A DNA stretch of 64,000 nt from an uncultured Tenacibaculum sp. (lineage in GTDB: Bacteria > Bacteroidota > Bacteroidia > Flavobacteriales > Flavobacteriaceae), in NCBI GenBank assembly GCA_947501615.1, contig CANMWK010000010.1, forward strand, positions 124,001 through 188,000, read 5' to 3'. The notes beneath the pieces were generated by a model. It had not been told where the DNA came from and searched no databases. It saw only the letters and a list, made by a program, of their open reading frames with translations. Both the position numbers and the translations under genes were made by a program. Below are positions 47,594 through 56,338 of this stretch, piece by piece. Within the stretch, counting starts at the first letter, position 1, and each line of letters begins with the position of its first letter.

Positions 47594-48157
47594 TTATTGC
47601 TTTAATTGCTTTTTATGTTTGTAGAACAATTTTGAACATTTATCGGAGAAGTTAGAATAGCTTTTCTCACTAAAATCAGTAAGATATATTTTTTTGAAGT
47701 GCATTTTAGTAGTTATCGTCGGTATTTTTATCAATTTTTCGTCATAATAATGCCAGTCGCTTATATAATCTCCTGTCAATAAATTTATACTAGATTCTCC
47801 ACTACCTTCATGTGTTGCATTACCTAAATTATATCTGATGATACCAATAAGGCGTATTCTCTTTTGTTTTTTATCATATCTAAATTGAGCAGCATAGCCA
47901 GCACGCATCCAGTTATTTCCAAAATAAAATCCATTCTTTGCCTTAGAAATTCTAGATGATTCACTTAAATCAGTAATGGTTTTACTCTTTACTTTTTTGA
48001 AATTTTTACTCGATAGTGTACATACAATTTGAGCGGTTTCATAATCAATAAAAATGGTGTCAGGGATTCCATCAAAGTCAATATCTTTCGTAAGCTTATT
48101 TTGAGATACGCTAGAAAAGAAGTGTAATGCAGCTATATAAAAAAACAATATTCTCAT
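47594..48157 (-). CDS. Secreted hypothetical protein
   Basis: A 187-aa protein with a signal peptide (ILFFYIAALHFFSSVSQ). It opens with DIDFDGIPDTIFIDYET, a calcium-binding-like DxDxDG segment of the FG-GAP kind, then two or three beta-rich segments. I recognise no family. Its ATG overlaps the stop of the upstream gene by 4 bases (48154-48157), so it is translationally coupled to that membrane protein. Confidence 0.65.
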   Translation of the reverse strand: MRILFFYIAALHFFSSVSQNKLTKDIDFDGIPDTIFIDYETAQIVCTLSSKNFKKVKSKTITDLSESSRISKAKNGFYFGNNWMRAGYAAQFRYDKKQKRIRLIGIIRYNLGNATHEGSGESSINLLTGDYISDWHYYDEKLIKIPTITTKMHFKKIYLTDFSEKSYSNFSDKCSKLFYKHKKQLKQ

Positions 48158-48726
48158 TTGGTAAATGTAGTATTTAACAACTCTTCAATTTTAGATTGTA
48201 GTCTTTTTTCAGCATTTATAATATCTAAAGTCATAAATCGGATGATTTCTTTTTTTCTTTGTGCGGTACTTTCAAAGTTTTGATACATAAAATCCAATTG
48301 CTTTTCTGTTCTTTTTTGTAAATTTTTCTTTCGTTCTTCAATATCTACAAATTTAGAAAGTTTATCATATGGAATTAACTCAATTTTAGAGTTCGATATT
48401 GCATTCCAAGAATTTGTTTTTATTCTTGGCGCATAAATTCCGTCCGATTTTAAAATGATTTCATAAACAGAAACATTTGTATTCTTCATGTAAATGTCTA
48501 GCGAATCGATAAATGCAAATTGTTTTGGGATTACACTTTTTATATCGGCTTTACTTTCTTCTAATTCTTTTTCTATTGAAGAAAATATTTGCCGCAAATA
48601 ATGCTTGTTTTTCCTGTTTTCATTCCAATTATTGATGAGCAAAGCAATTAGAATTCCGGCAATTACAGGAATCATCTCTCTAATTAATGTAATCAACCGT
48701 TTTGTGTTACTTTTTTTTATAGACAT
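48154..48726 (-). CDS. Small single-pass membrane protein, DUF6090-like
   Basis: A 190-aa protein with one N-terminal transmembrane helix (MIPVIAGILIALLINNW) followed by NENRKNKHYLRQIFSSIEKEL and a long helical periplasmic domain. This pattern matches small membrane proteins frequent in Flavobacteriia and annotated as DUF6090; function unknown. It overlaps the next gene by 4 bases. The label is from memory. Confidence 0.68.
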   Translation of the reverse strand: MSIKKSNTKRLITLIREMIPVIAGILIALLINNWNENRKNKHYLRQIFSSIEKELEESKADIKSVIPKQFAFIDSLDIYMKNTNVSVYEIILKSDGIYAPRIKTNSWNAISNSKIELIPYDKLSKFVDIEERKKNLQKRTEKQLDFMYQNFESTAQRKKEIIRFMTLDIINAEKRLQSKIEELLNTTFTK

Positions 48727-48810
48727 ATTTTTGGCGACTGTGAAATTTAATACAATTTACAATTAATTTTTTGCTGTCGGATGATGCGTTTTCAATATGA
48801 AATTGATGGT

Positions 48811-50355
48811 TTATATAGTCCTTGCATTTTTTAGTAGTTGTTTCTTATTGAATAGAATAAAGAAACCTCCAAGTATACAGCCAGTTAGAAGTCCGCCAAA
48901 GTGAGCAGCATTATCAATACCTCCTAAAAAAATAAAAAATATACTGATCCCTCCATAAATAGCTAACAGCGGCCAAGTTATCTTTCTCATATCTGTGTTG
49001 TAAATTTTAAAAATTGTAAAGACAAGTAGTATTCCAAATAACCCAAAAATAGCACCTGAAGCACCAACACTTATGGTATGATCATGCCAGTATATACTAG
49101 CGAAACTAGCTAGGACACCGCAAATAATAAAGCTTACGATTAGTTTTACACTTCCAAGGACGTTTTCTAACAGTGTACCACTCAATACTAAGGCTAAAAA
49201 ATTCATTAAAAGATGCATAATTCCACTATGAATAAATATGGAAGTGAATACTCTCCAGTATTCACCATTTAATACTTCAAGCTTTCTAATTCCACCAACT
49301 TCTAAAAGTTCTTTAGGTGTAGGAGAAATAATATTTAGTCCGTAAAATAACAAAGCAATAAAGACCAAAATGTTTATGAGTAAAAGAATAGCAGTACCTT
49401 TATTTGACCCTTTTGGATTGAGAAGATGTAAAAAATCCTTTAATTCATCGTTTTGTAAAGGTTTGTTTTCTTTAAAATTAGATATTTCTTTTTCATCAAG
49501 TTTAGGAATAAAAATGAGTACTAGCACTACAAGATTTCCTAATAAGAATGCTGTGAAAAACCAAGAAAGGGAATTGTCGTGGTTTTGTTCAAATGGCACT
49601 GTTTTCGGAATGAGTATAATAGGTTTTTTTGTGCTTACTTTTAGCTCTTTTTGATAAATAGCCTCTAAAAATCCATCATTTTTATCGGAATAGCCTAACT
49701 TTTCAAAATAGGTAACATTCTGAAAGTTATACTTATGGAATTTGTTAGTTATTGTAGTTAAGAAATTTTTGTGTTCAATACTTTTTTGTGCATTGTCAAT
49801 GTGGTTACTAATATTTTTTGAGTATGTTATTCCATACCAAATATTTTTATTGTTTTTAAACGGACTAGCAATATAGGTGTAGAATGTTAATTGTTCGTTA
49901 TTTCTTCCAGAGGTTCTGCTGGTAGTATAAGGCAGGCTATTGTTTTTATCTATTTGAAATGTGGAAATTTCAAAGTACTTTTCATTAGGGTGTTGTTCTA
50001 TTTCGTTGATGTTTTCAATTGAAATTAGATTGAAAGTAGCTTTTTGAATATAATCTTGAGCAATTACTAACGGTATTGCAATGCTAACTACCATTATAAG
50101 TTGGTAAAAAAAATATCCATTTCCACGACTATCTTTTATCGCCAATATCCGTATTCTTTTTCGTAATCCAATTAGTATTGGAAACCAAGGCAATATAAAA
50201 GGGATCCAAAAATTGAGTAGTTCTTCTTTTAACAAAGAAAGCCCAAGTTTAGTAGCTAAAAACCACCTAAAAGTAGTATAAAATACTATCGTTACTACTG
50301 CTATACATAGAAAAGGCAGGTATATCTCTTTGAACTTAATTTTTAGATTTTTCAA
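48811..50355 (-). CDS. Rhomboid-family intramembrane serine protease
   Basis: A 514-aa membrane protein. The C-terminal third is a rhomboid core: HSGIMHLLMNFLAL (HxxxN), the nucleophile motif GASGAIFG with Ser433, and AAHFGG with His485 as the catalytic partner. The N-terminal half has about three membrane helices and a soluble, probably extracytoplasmic, domain (about 110-260), so the protein is much longer than typical bacterial rhomboids (about 200-280 aa). It presumably cleaves membrane-spanning segments of substrate proteins; none is indicated by context. Confidence 0.88.
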   Translation of the reverse strand: MKNLKIKFKEIYLPFLCIAVVTIVFYTTFRWFLATKLGLSLLKEELLNFWIPFILPWFPILIGLRKRIRILAIKDSRGNGYFFYQLIMVVSIAIPLVIAQDYIQKATFNLISIENINEIEQHPNEKYFEISTFQIDKNNSLPYTTSRTSGRNNEQLTFYTYIASPFKNNKNIWYGITYSKNISNHIDNAQKSIEHKNFLTTITNKFHKYNFQNVTYFEKLGYSDKNDGFLEAIYQKELKVSTKKPIILIPKTVPFEQNHDNSLSWFFTAFLLGNLVVLVLIFIPKLDEKEISNFKENKPLQNDELKDFLHLLNPKGSNKGTAILLLINILVFIALLFYGLNIISPTPKELLEVGGIRKLEVLNGEYWRVFTSIFIHSGIMHLLMNFLALVLSGTLLENVLGSVKLIVSFIICGVLASFASIYWHDHTISVGASGAIFGLFGILLVFTIFKIYNTDMRKITWPLLAIYGGISIFFIFLGGIDNAAHFGGLLTGCILGGFFILFNKKQLLKNARTI

Positions 50356-50502
50356 CTTGGGCTTTATTTGTTAAATAGTAGTCAGGTATTTAATTCCTGA
50401 ATTTATTGTACATAGATAGTTTTTTTTAGTGTGATTTCAATATAAAAATTATAAATCTATAGATCATTTCATGCGGGTTTTGTTTGATTCTTTTACGCTC
50501 AA

Positions 50503-50533
50503 AAATTAAAAACCCATTCAATGACAGAATGGG
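50503..50533 (-). terminator. Terminator of the FISUMP gene
   Basis: On the minus strand CCCATTC and GAATGGG (50513-50519 and 50527-50533) form a 7-bp stem followed by TTTTTAATTTTT. It lies about 75 bases after the gene stop. The rest of the 252-base gap to the rhomboid gene shows nothing clear. Confidence 0.7.
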
Positions 50534-50607
50534 AGAAGACTTTCTAAAGACAAAAGAAAGTTATAACATTAAAAATAATTCACTACTTGTTTTTTTGAAA
50601 TAACTTT

Positions 50608-51246
50608 TTACTCTTTAATACAGCGAACACAATATCCACTAAAGACATATCTACCTTTGAGTTCAACTATCTTTTCTGTTTTATGTTGTCCTTTAAAAAT
50701 ATAAGCAAAAACTGTAGCTTTTAATTTATCTTTTTTATTTTGAGTACTCGACCACCAAACAGTAGAAAATGTTTGTTCAATAAAATAACTAGGGGCAAAA
50801 TCATCATTAGTAGCTACACCAGTAGCGAATAAATTAAAAGATTCTGGTGTATTACCTAAAACAGAGATCAAATATTTCCAGTCTTCTGCGCTTGGAATTT
50901 TCCACCCAGTTGGACAAATGTTTTTTATTTGATTATTTCCTTTCAAAAACATTGGAAATCTGTAAAAAGCTCCGATCGAATCATTAGCAATATCAAAATC
51001 ATAATAGGCGTATTGCCCAACATCACTTTGTACTCCATAAAAGTATTTCCAGTTTTTTTTCTTGCCTTCAATTAAGGGAGTACCATCGTTAAATTTTGTT
51101 GTTTTTAAGTTATCAATCATCCATGTTTGAGAGCCAAAGTTTGCAATTCTATATGTATTTCCATCCACATCAGAAATTGTACTTTGAGAAAAAATTAAAG
51201 AAGTTGGTAAAAGTATTAGAATTAGAATAAAAGTTATTTTTTTCAT
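50608..51246 (-). CDS. Secreted FISUMP-domain protein
   Basis: A 212-aa protein with a signal peptide (ITFILILILLPTSLIFSQ) and a FISUMP (Fibrobacter succinogenes major paralogous) domain: DGNTYRIANFGSQTWMIDNL, ICPTGWKIPSAEDW, TVWWSSTQ and a late FSGYCVRCI. These domains are common in Bacteroidota and have no fixed function. No sorting tail is present. The 266-base gap to the divergent GH5-like gene should contain promoters for both, but no convincing box pair stood out. Confidence 0.82.
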   Translation of the reverse strand: MKKITFILILILLPTSLIFSQSTISDVDGNTYRIANFGSQTWMIDNLKTTKFNDGTPLIEGKKKNWKYFYGVQSDVGQYAYYDFDIANDSIGAFYRFPMFLKGNNQIKNICPTGWKIPSAEDWKYLISVLGNTPESFNLFATGVATNDDFAPSYFIEQTFSTVWWSSTQNKKDKLKATVFAYIFKGQHKTEKIVELKGRYVFSGYCVRCIKE

Positions 51247-51512
51247 AAGTAGAAATTTTTGTTTTTAGTCATTAAAGGTTGAGTTACAAAATACTTGTCC
51301 TAAATTGTAATGATATGCTTACATAAAAGTAATTCACTTCAAAATTAAAATAGAATTACGGTACATTTATCCCTAGGAATAGGTAATTGAATAACTTCTA
51401 GGGAGATACGATAAATTAAGATAAGTTTAAAGAAATAGAGGGTAAGTTTAAGCTCTCAAAATTTGGAGTAATATGTAAATTTAAGTCCCTGAAAAACTAA
51501 ATAATATATGTA

Positions 51513-53684
51513 ATGAAAACTACAATTTTAATTAACCTCTTACTCATAACTAGTTTTATTTCTTACGCACAACGATCTAAAAAACCTTGGAAAAATGGTC
51601 GTGATAGAGAATCTAACTATTATAATTATATTCCTAAAAGTTTAAATTTAAAAACAATAAAAGAAGAGCTTAAAGGAATTAACTATAACAAAAGTTCTAA
51701 CAACGCTAAACCTATTTATGATAGAAATACACAAGCGGTTATTTCAAAAGCTAATGGAATAAATATTGCTTGGATTAATTATGGAAGAGATATTGGTGTT
51801 AACCCTAATGGGGGTAAAAATTTTAGACCTGATTTAAAAAAATTCGAAGAAGTTATGAATTTTGTTAGTTCTAATGGAGGAAACGTCATTAGATGGTGGT
51901 ATCATACTAATGGATCAACAAATCCTGTTTTTGACAGACAACAGAAGGTAAAGAGAAATCCTAATTTTTTTCATAATGATGTAAAAGCTATTTTAAATTT
52001 AGCCCAACAAAAAGGAATAAAGGTTCAAATTTGCTTATGGTCGTTTGATATGCTAAAAGATCAATGGGAGGTAGATGCTGTGGCAAATAAAAAATTATTA
52101 ACGCAAAAAGCATATAGAGATGCTTACATTAAAAATGCATTATTACCCTTGGTTAATGCTGTAGGTAATCATCCAGCTTTGTATGCATGGGAAGTTTTTA
52201 ACGAACCGGAAGGAATGACTAGGAGGTATGCTAATCACTGGCCAGGGTTTTTACAAAAAATAGAAATGAAAGATATTCAGAAATTTATTAATAAGGTTTC
52301 TGGAGCCATTAGAAGAGCACAGCCTAAGGTAAAAATAACAAATGGATCTTTAGGTTTTTTAACTAATGTTGAAGATTCAGAAAAAGGTTTTTGGAATGCT
52401 TATACCGATGTTAATTTAATCAATGCAGGTGGAGATCAAAAAGGATATTTAGACTTTTATAATATTCATTATTATAATTGGGCTGGCGTAAATGGTTCTC
52501 CCTTTCATAATAATTTTAATACAAATAAAATAGATAAACCTACAGTAATAGGTGAGTTTTATCCTGATAATCTTGAATTGTCAGGCGTACCTAATATTAA
52601 AGCTAAAGATCTTGGAAAAAGATTAAATGAGAAATCGTGGCATGGCTCTATAGTTTGGTCTTGGACAGATAGAACTAGTACAGTAGCTAGAAACAACATG
52701 GCAAGTATTATAAGTAGTTTTAGTATAAGAGACGAAAATACACTCGTTGCTGATGCTGGTAAAAATAAGTCATATACCGATTTTGATAATGATGGATATG
52801 AAGAGGTAACTTTAAATGGATCAAACAGCTCTTATACTGGCAGTCCTATAAAATCCTTTGTATGGAAGAATAAAGAAAAAGTAATCGGACAAGGAAAACG
52901 ATTGACTACAAAACTTCCTATAGGTTCTCATAAACTAACACTTATAGTTACAAATTATAACGGAATGTCTGAAACAGCTACAGTAACTATAGAGATTAAG
53001 GAAAATATAGTTGATTCTCCCGTTGTTAGTGTTAAGAAGTTCGAGGCTGAAAAAGCAATGATTTTATCAGAAGTTGAAGTAAAATCTGATGAGAAAGCTA
53101 GCAATGGATCATTTGTATATATGAAAGAGAAAAATGGTAAAATTACATGGGGATTTAATGTGTCCAATACTGGAGAGTATATTGTAGATTTTAGATACAA
53201 CATACCATTTGGTAGGAAGAAACAATTTCTTAATGTGAACACATCATATATTGGAGAGTTGACTTTTGAAGGTCCTCAAAATACATGGCAGAAAAAAAGA
53301 TTAAGGTTAAATTTAAAATCGGGTTTTAATACAATTACCTTAACAGCTAATTGGGGATATATGTATGTTGATTTTATATCTGTTGAAACAGAAGAAGAAG
53401 TACTTGCTAAAAATTCAAATGATGTAAACACAACAATATCAACAAAAATAACAGATGAAGAACAGCAAAAATTTTATATATATCCAGTTCCAGCTAAAGA
53501 ACATATAACTGTAAAAGGAAGTTTGATAGGTGATAAAGTGAATATTTATAATACCAATGGGATTTTAGTATTAAAGGTATTGCTAAGTTTGGATGAAGAA
53601 ATAATAGATGTATCAACTTTAAAAAAAGGAATGTATATTATAGAAGTTGTTACAAAGGGAAGAAAAGTATTTATTAAAGAATAA
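51513..53684 (+). CDS. Secreted GH5-like glycoside hydrolase with Ig/CBM and T9SS tail
   Basis: A 723-aa protein with a signal peptide (TTILINLLLITSFISYAQ). Residues about 50-410 form a clan GH-A barrel: WEVFNEPEG gives the candidate acid/base Glu231 and VIGEFYPD the candidate nucleophile Glu348, as in GH5. An Ig/PKD-like domain (about 410-500), a CBM35/CBM6-like beta-sandwich (about 505-625, FEAEKA opening) and a T9SS sorting domain (FYIYPVPAKEHI...) follow. A mannanase or cellulase-like endo-activity is typical for such architectures, but the substrate is not readable. Its neighbours are other T9SS-exported carbohydrate enzymes. Confidence 0.8.
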   Translation: MKTTILINLLLITSFISYAQRSKKPWKNGRDRESNYYNYIPKSLNLKTIKEELKGINYNKSSNNAKPIYDRNTQAVISKANGINIAWINYGRDIGVNPNGGKNFRPDLKKFEEVMNFVSSNGGNVIRWWYHTNGSTNPVFDRQQKVKRNPNFFHNDVKAILNLAQQKGIKVQICLWSFDMLKDQWEVDAVANKKLLTQKAYRDAYIKNALLPLVNAVGNHPALYAWEVFNEPEGMTRRYANHWPGFLQKIEMKDIQKFINKVSGAIRRAQPKVKITNGSLGFLTNVEDSEKGFWNAYTDVNLINAGGDQKGYLDFYNIHYYNWAGVNGSPFHNNFNTNKIDKPTVIGEFYPDNLELSGVPNIKAKDLGKRLNEKSWHGSIVWSWTDRTSTVARNNMASIISSFSIRDENTLVADAGKNKSYTDFDNDGYEEVTLNGSNSSYTGSPIKSFVWKNKEKVIGQGKRLTTKLPIGSHKLTLIVTNYNGMSETATVTIEIKENIVDSPVVSVKKFEAEKAMILSEVEVKSDEKASNGSFVYMKEKNGKITWGFNVSNTGEYIVDFRYNIPFGRKKQFLNVNTSYIGELTFEGPQNTWQKKRLRLNLKSGFNTITLTANWGYMYVDFISVETEEEVLAKNSNDVNTTISTKITDEEQQKFYIYPVPAKEHITVKGSLIGDKVNIYNTNGILVLKVLLSLDEEIIDVSTLKKGMYIIEVVTKGRKVFIKE

Positions 53685-53699
53685 ATTATTCCGAATAGT

Positions 53700-53737
53700 A
53701 AAAGCATTGTGAATTTATTTCGTCACAATGCTTTTTT
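53700..53737. terminator. Bidirectional terminator between convergent genes
   Basis: AAAAGCATTGTGA (53700-53712) pairs perfectly with TCACAATGCTTTT (53723-53735) and runs into T residues on both strands. It serves the GH5-like gene and the converging beta-helix gene. Confidence 0.88.
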
Positions 53738-53746
53738 AAATCAATA

Positions 53747-55041
53747 TTATTGAAGTATTATTTTTTTGATTATAGTAGCTTCACCTTGCTTGATTTGCAT
53801 AAAATACATACCTGTTTTTCCAAGGTCTGTTTTTTTAAGACCAATTGTTTTTTGTTTAAACTGTTTTTGATAAACTTGCTTTCCTTGTATATCGAAAACA
53901 CTTATTTCAGAAGCTGTATCATCAGCTAAAAGAATAGTGAATGTATTGTCAACTACAGGATTAGGAAAAATATTTACAGTATTGTTTTTTGCGTTTATGT
54001 TATTGTCAAGAGTTCTAGAAGCAACATTAGCTTTTACGATGCTCCAATTTTGGTTTGTATTATTAACATTAAACTGCCATAATAATAAAGAGGAGTTATT
54101 TTTAGGTCTATCTATTACTTTATCGCAATGTAATGGGCTAATAAAATAATCACTGCCAATTTTAGTAATTGTCCATTTTTGATGCTTACCTTTTACTTCT
54201 TTATAAGTAGCTAAGTTTACTTTTGGATTTTGAGCAGTTTCTCCTGCTTCACAAGCTTTAAAAGGCACTTCTAAGTATTCATTATTACGTAAGTTTTTAA
54301 TGGTGTAATAATCGTTTACTTTAGTGATTTCCCATCGAGCACTGTTCGCAGAAGTACTAGTTTGGTTTACGACACTTGCGCTAGGACTGTTTATTCTTAC
54401 GGTTGCTTGTGGATTTTGAATATAATAAATTCCGTCAGTAAGTTTGTCTTGTTTTGTAGTGGCATCAATTTGAGAAATTTCAGTTGATTGTCCAACTCCA
54501 CACAGTCCTCTGAGAACTAGAGTGTATTGTTGCCCCGGATCTAGTTCAGATATTGTTAAAGGAGAAGAGCTTCCACCTTTAAAAGCAACAGCTTTAGGAG
54601 TATTAATACTACCAGTAAACTGTCCTTTATGCCATGCTCTTAACTCATAGGAACTAGCTCCATTAATTTCATCAAAAGCAAGAGTGATAGAAGTTTTCGT
54701 ACTAGCTGTAGCAGTTAATCCAGTAATTGTTGTATTGATATCACATTGAGGAGCTTCTGGAACAGTAGCTGCATCGATTCGAGAAATTTCAGTAGATTGT
54801 CCAACTCCACACAGCCCTCTAAGAACTAGAATGTATTCTTGCCCCGCATCTAATCCAGATATTGTTAAAGGAGAAGAGTTTCCACCTTTAAAAGCGACAG
54901 CTTTAGGAGTATTAATACTACCCGTAAATTGCCCTTTAGGCCATGCTCTTAACTCATAAGCACTAGCTCCATTAATTTCATCAAAAGCAAGAGTGATAGA
55001 AGTTTTCGTGATAGCTGTAGTATTTAGTCCAGTAATTGTTG
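53747..55041. repeat. Long direct repeat, copy 1 (Fn3-Fn3-ricin-T9SS coding module)
   Basis: These 1295 bases match 59954-61248 at a constant offset of 6207, without net indel, with only scattered substitutions by eye. The match begins exactly at the stop codons and ends within the first Fn3-type unit of the beta-helix gene. Confidence 0.88.
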
Positions 55042-56224
55042 TACTAGTGTTACAATTAGAACTTGAACTACCTTCTAAAATAACAGGGTAGAAAGTTTTT
55101 CCTTTAGGCGGTGAGTTTCTAAGTAATCTTGGTTCACCATAATTGTCAAAAACAAATACATTATTCTTACTTGTATAACGTTCTGAATTATTTCTTCCTT
55201 TTGTTGTGTTATTGAAAATGATATTGTTTTTTCCAGGTCTTTTGTGTCTATATGCGGCTCCTCCAGAAGCAAAAGCGGCCCATGATCTCCACTGTAAACT
55301 TGTAATTTTATTGTTTTCTATTAGATTAAATCCACCATCTCCATTATGAAAATTAACATCAACTTCAATATTACAATTAATAACTACATTAAATTTAGCT
55401 TGTTTTTGAATGGTAAAATGTCGTATTCTACGTACTTTTTCATTAACAAAAAGTCCATAGTTCCCTCTAATGTCGTAGTATCCATTACCTGATGATCCTT
55501 TGTTAAAGCAAGCATCAATAAAGTTATTTCTACAGGTAATATGATCACCGTTGATTTTTAAAGGATCTGTACCTGAATTTTTAAAAACACAATTATCTAT
55601 CCAACAGTTTTTTGATGTTCTTGTGATGTCTACAAAAGACACATACATGTTTCTTACACCTTCGGGGTCGTTACTAAAACAATCACTACCACAAAAACGA
55701 TTAAGAGGTTTATTACGGTCATCATATATGGTTATAGGTTTTGGAGGTATATATTCAAAAGTTATATCTTCTATTCCAGAGTTTGTAGTATCCTCAAAAC
55801 TTAAAGCACTTAGTTTTCTATTTGATTGTGCTCTAATATTAACATTAAGAAAAACTTGATTTTTACTTTCGCCCCTTAAAATCACATTAGATTTTACATA
55901 CACAGGACGATCAATTGTGTATATCCCTTTTTTCAATAGAATTACACTTGGTTTACCTTGAGTATTTATAGTGTTAATCGCTTCTTGAATTCCTTTTGAA
56001 TTTGTTGGATTTAGTGTAATTCTGATTGGTGATTTGTTTCTAAACGGTATACCACCTTGAACTCCAGATTTTTCCCATTCTTTCATGAAAGGATAATTAG
56101 AATCAAACTTTGAATTGTTAAATTTTACTTCTGGATCTCCAATAGATAGTTGTCCGTACAACTGAGTTGTAATTAGTAAAAATAATATAAGATAAATATT
56201 GTGTTTAAATAGACCTCGTTTCAT
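53747..56224 (-). CDS. Secreted beta-helix (lyase-like) protein with Fn3, ricin and T9SS modules
   Basis: An 825-aa protein. A signal peptide is followed by a right-handed parallel beta-helix (about 60-380): GIQEAINTINTQGKPSVILLKKGIYTI opening, then repeated N-rich turns (GIEDITFEYIP, NCWIDNCVFKN, HITCRNNFIDACF). This fold houses pectate-lyase-like, carrageenase and other polysaccharide enzymes; the exact class is not evident. Two Fn3-type units (about 395-590), a ricin-type beta-trefoil (about 600-730, with repeated QKW/QNW motifs) and a T9SS tail (NIFPNPVVDNTF) complete it. The 3' 1295 bases are nearly identical to those of the 59954-63139 gene. A terminator lies at its 3' side. Confidence 0.82.
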   Translation of the reverse strand: MKRGLFKHNIYLILFLLITTQLYGQLSIGDPEVKFNNSKFDSNYPFMKEWEKSGVQGGIPFRNKSPIRITLNPTNSKGIQEAINTINTQGKPSVILLKKGIYTIDRPVYVKSNVILRGESKNQVFLNVNIRAQSNRKLSALSFEDTTNSGIEDITFEYIPPKPITIYDDRNKPLNRFCGSDCFSNDPEGVRNMYVSFVDITRTSKNCWIDNCVFKNSGTDPLKINGDHITCRNNFIDACFNKGSSGNGYYDIRGNYGLFVNEKVRRIRHFTIQKQAKFNVVINCNIEVDVNFHNGDGGFNLIENNKITSLQWRSWAAFASGGAAYRHKRPGKNNIIFNNTTKGRNNSERYTSKNNVFVFDNYGEPRLLRNSPPKGKTFYPVILEGSSSSNCNTSTTITGLNTTAITKTSITLAFDEINGASAYELRAWPKGQFTGSINTPKAVAFKGGNSSPLTISGLDAGQEYILVLRGLCGVGQSTEISRIDAATVPEAPQCDINTTITGLTATASTKTSITLAFDEINGASSYELRAWHKGQFTGSINTPKAVAFKGGSSSPLTISELDPGQQYTLVLRGLCGVGQSTEISQIDATTKQDKLTDGIYYIQNPQATVRINSPSASVVNQTSTSANSARWEITKVNDYYTIKNLRNNEYLEVPFKACEAGETAQNPKVNLATYKEVKGKHQKWTITKIGSDYFISPLHCDKVIDRPKNNSSLLLWQFNVNNTNQNWSIVKANVASRTLDNNINAKNNTVNIFPNPVVDNTFTILLADDTASEISVFDIQGKQVYQKQFKQKTIGLKKTDLGKTGMYFMQIKQGEATIIKKIILQ

Positions 56225-56259
56225 AGTTAACTTGTTTAGTTGAGATAAAAACTAGAATT

Positions 56260-56290
56260 GAAAAAGCGACCGAAATCAGTCGCTTTTCAT
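56260..56290 (-). terminator. Terminator of the double-GH16 gene
   Basis: AAAAGCGAC (56262-56270) and GTCGCTTTT (56279-56287) form a 9-bp stem with an 8-base loop; on the minus strand it is followed by TTTTTC. It lies about 50 bases after the gene stop. Confidence 0.85.
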
Positions 56291-56338
56291 GATTAACTCA
56301 CTCAATTATATATATTGATATAACTCAATTTATATGTT

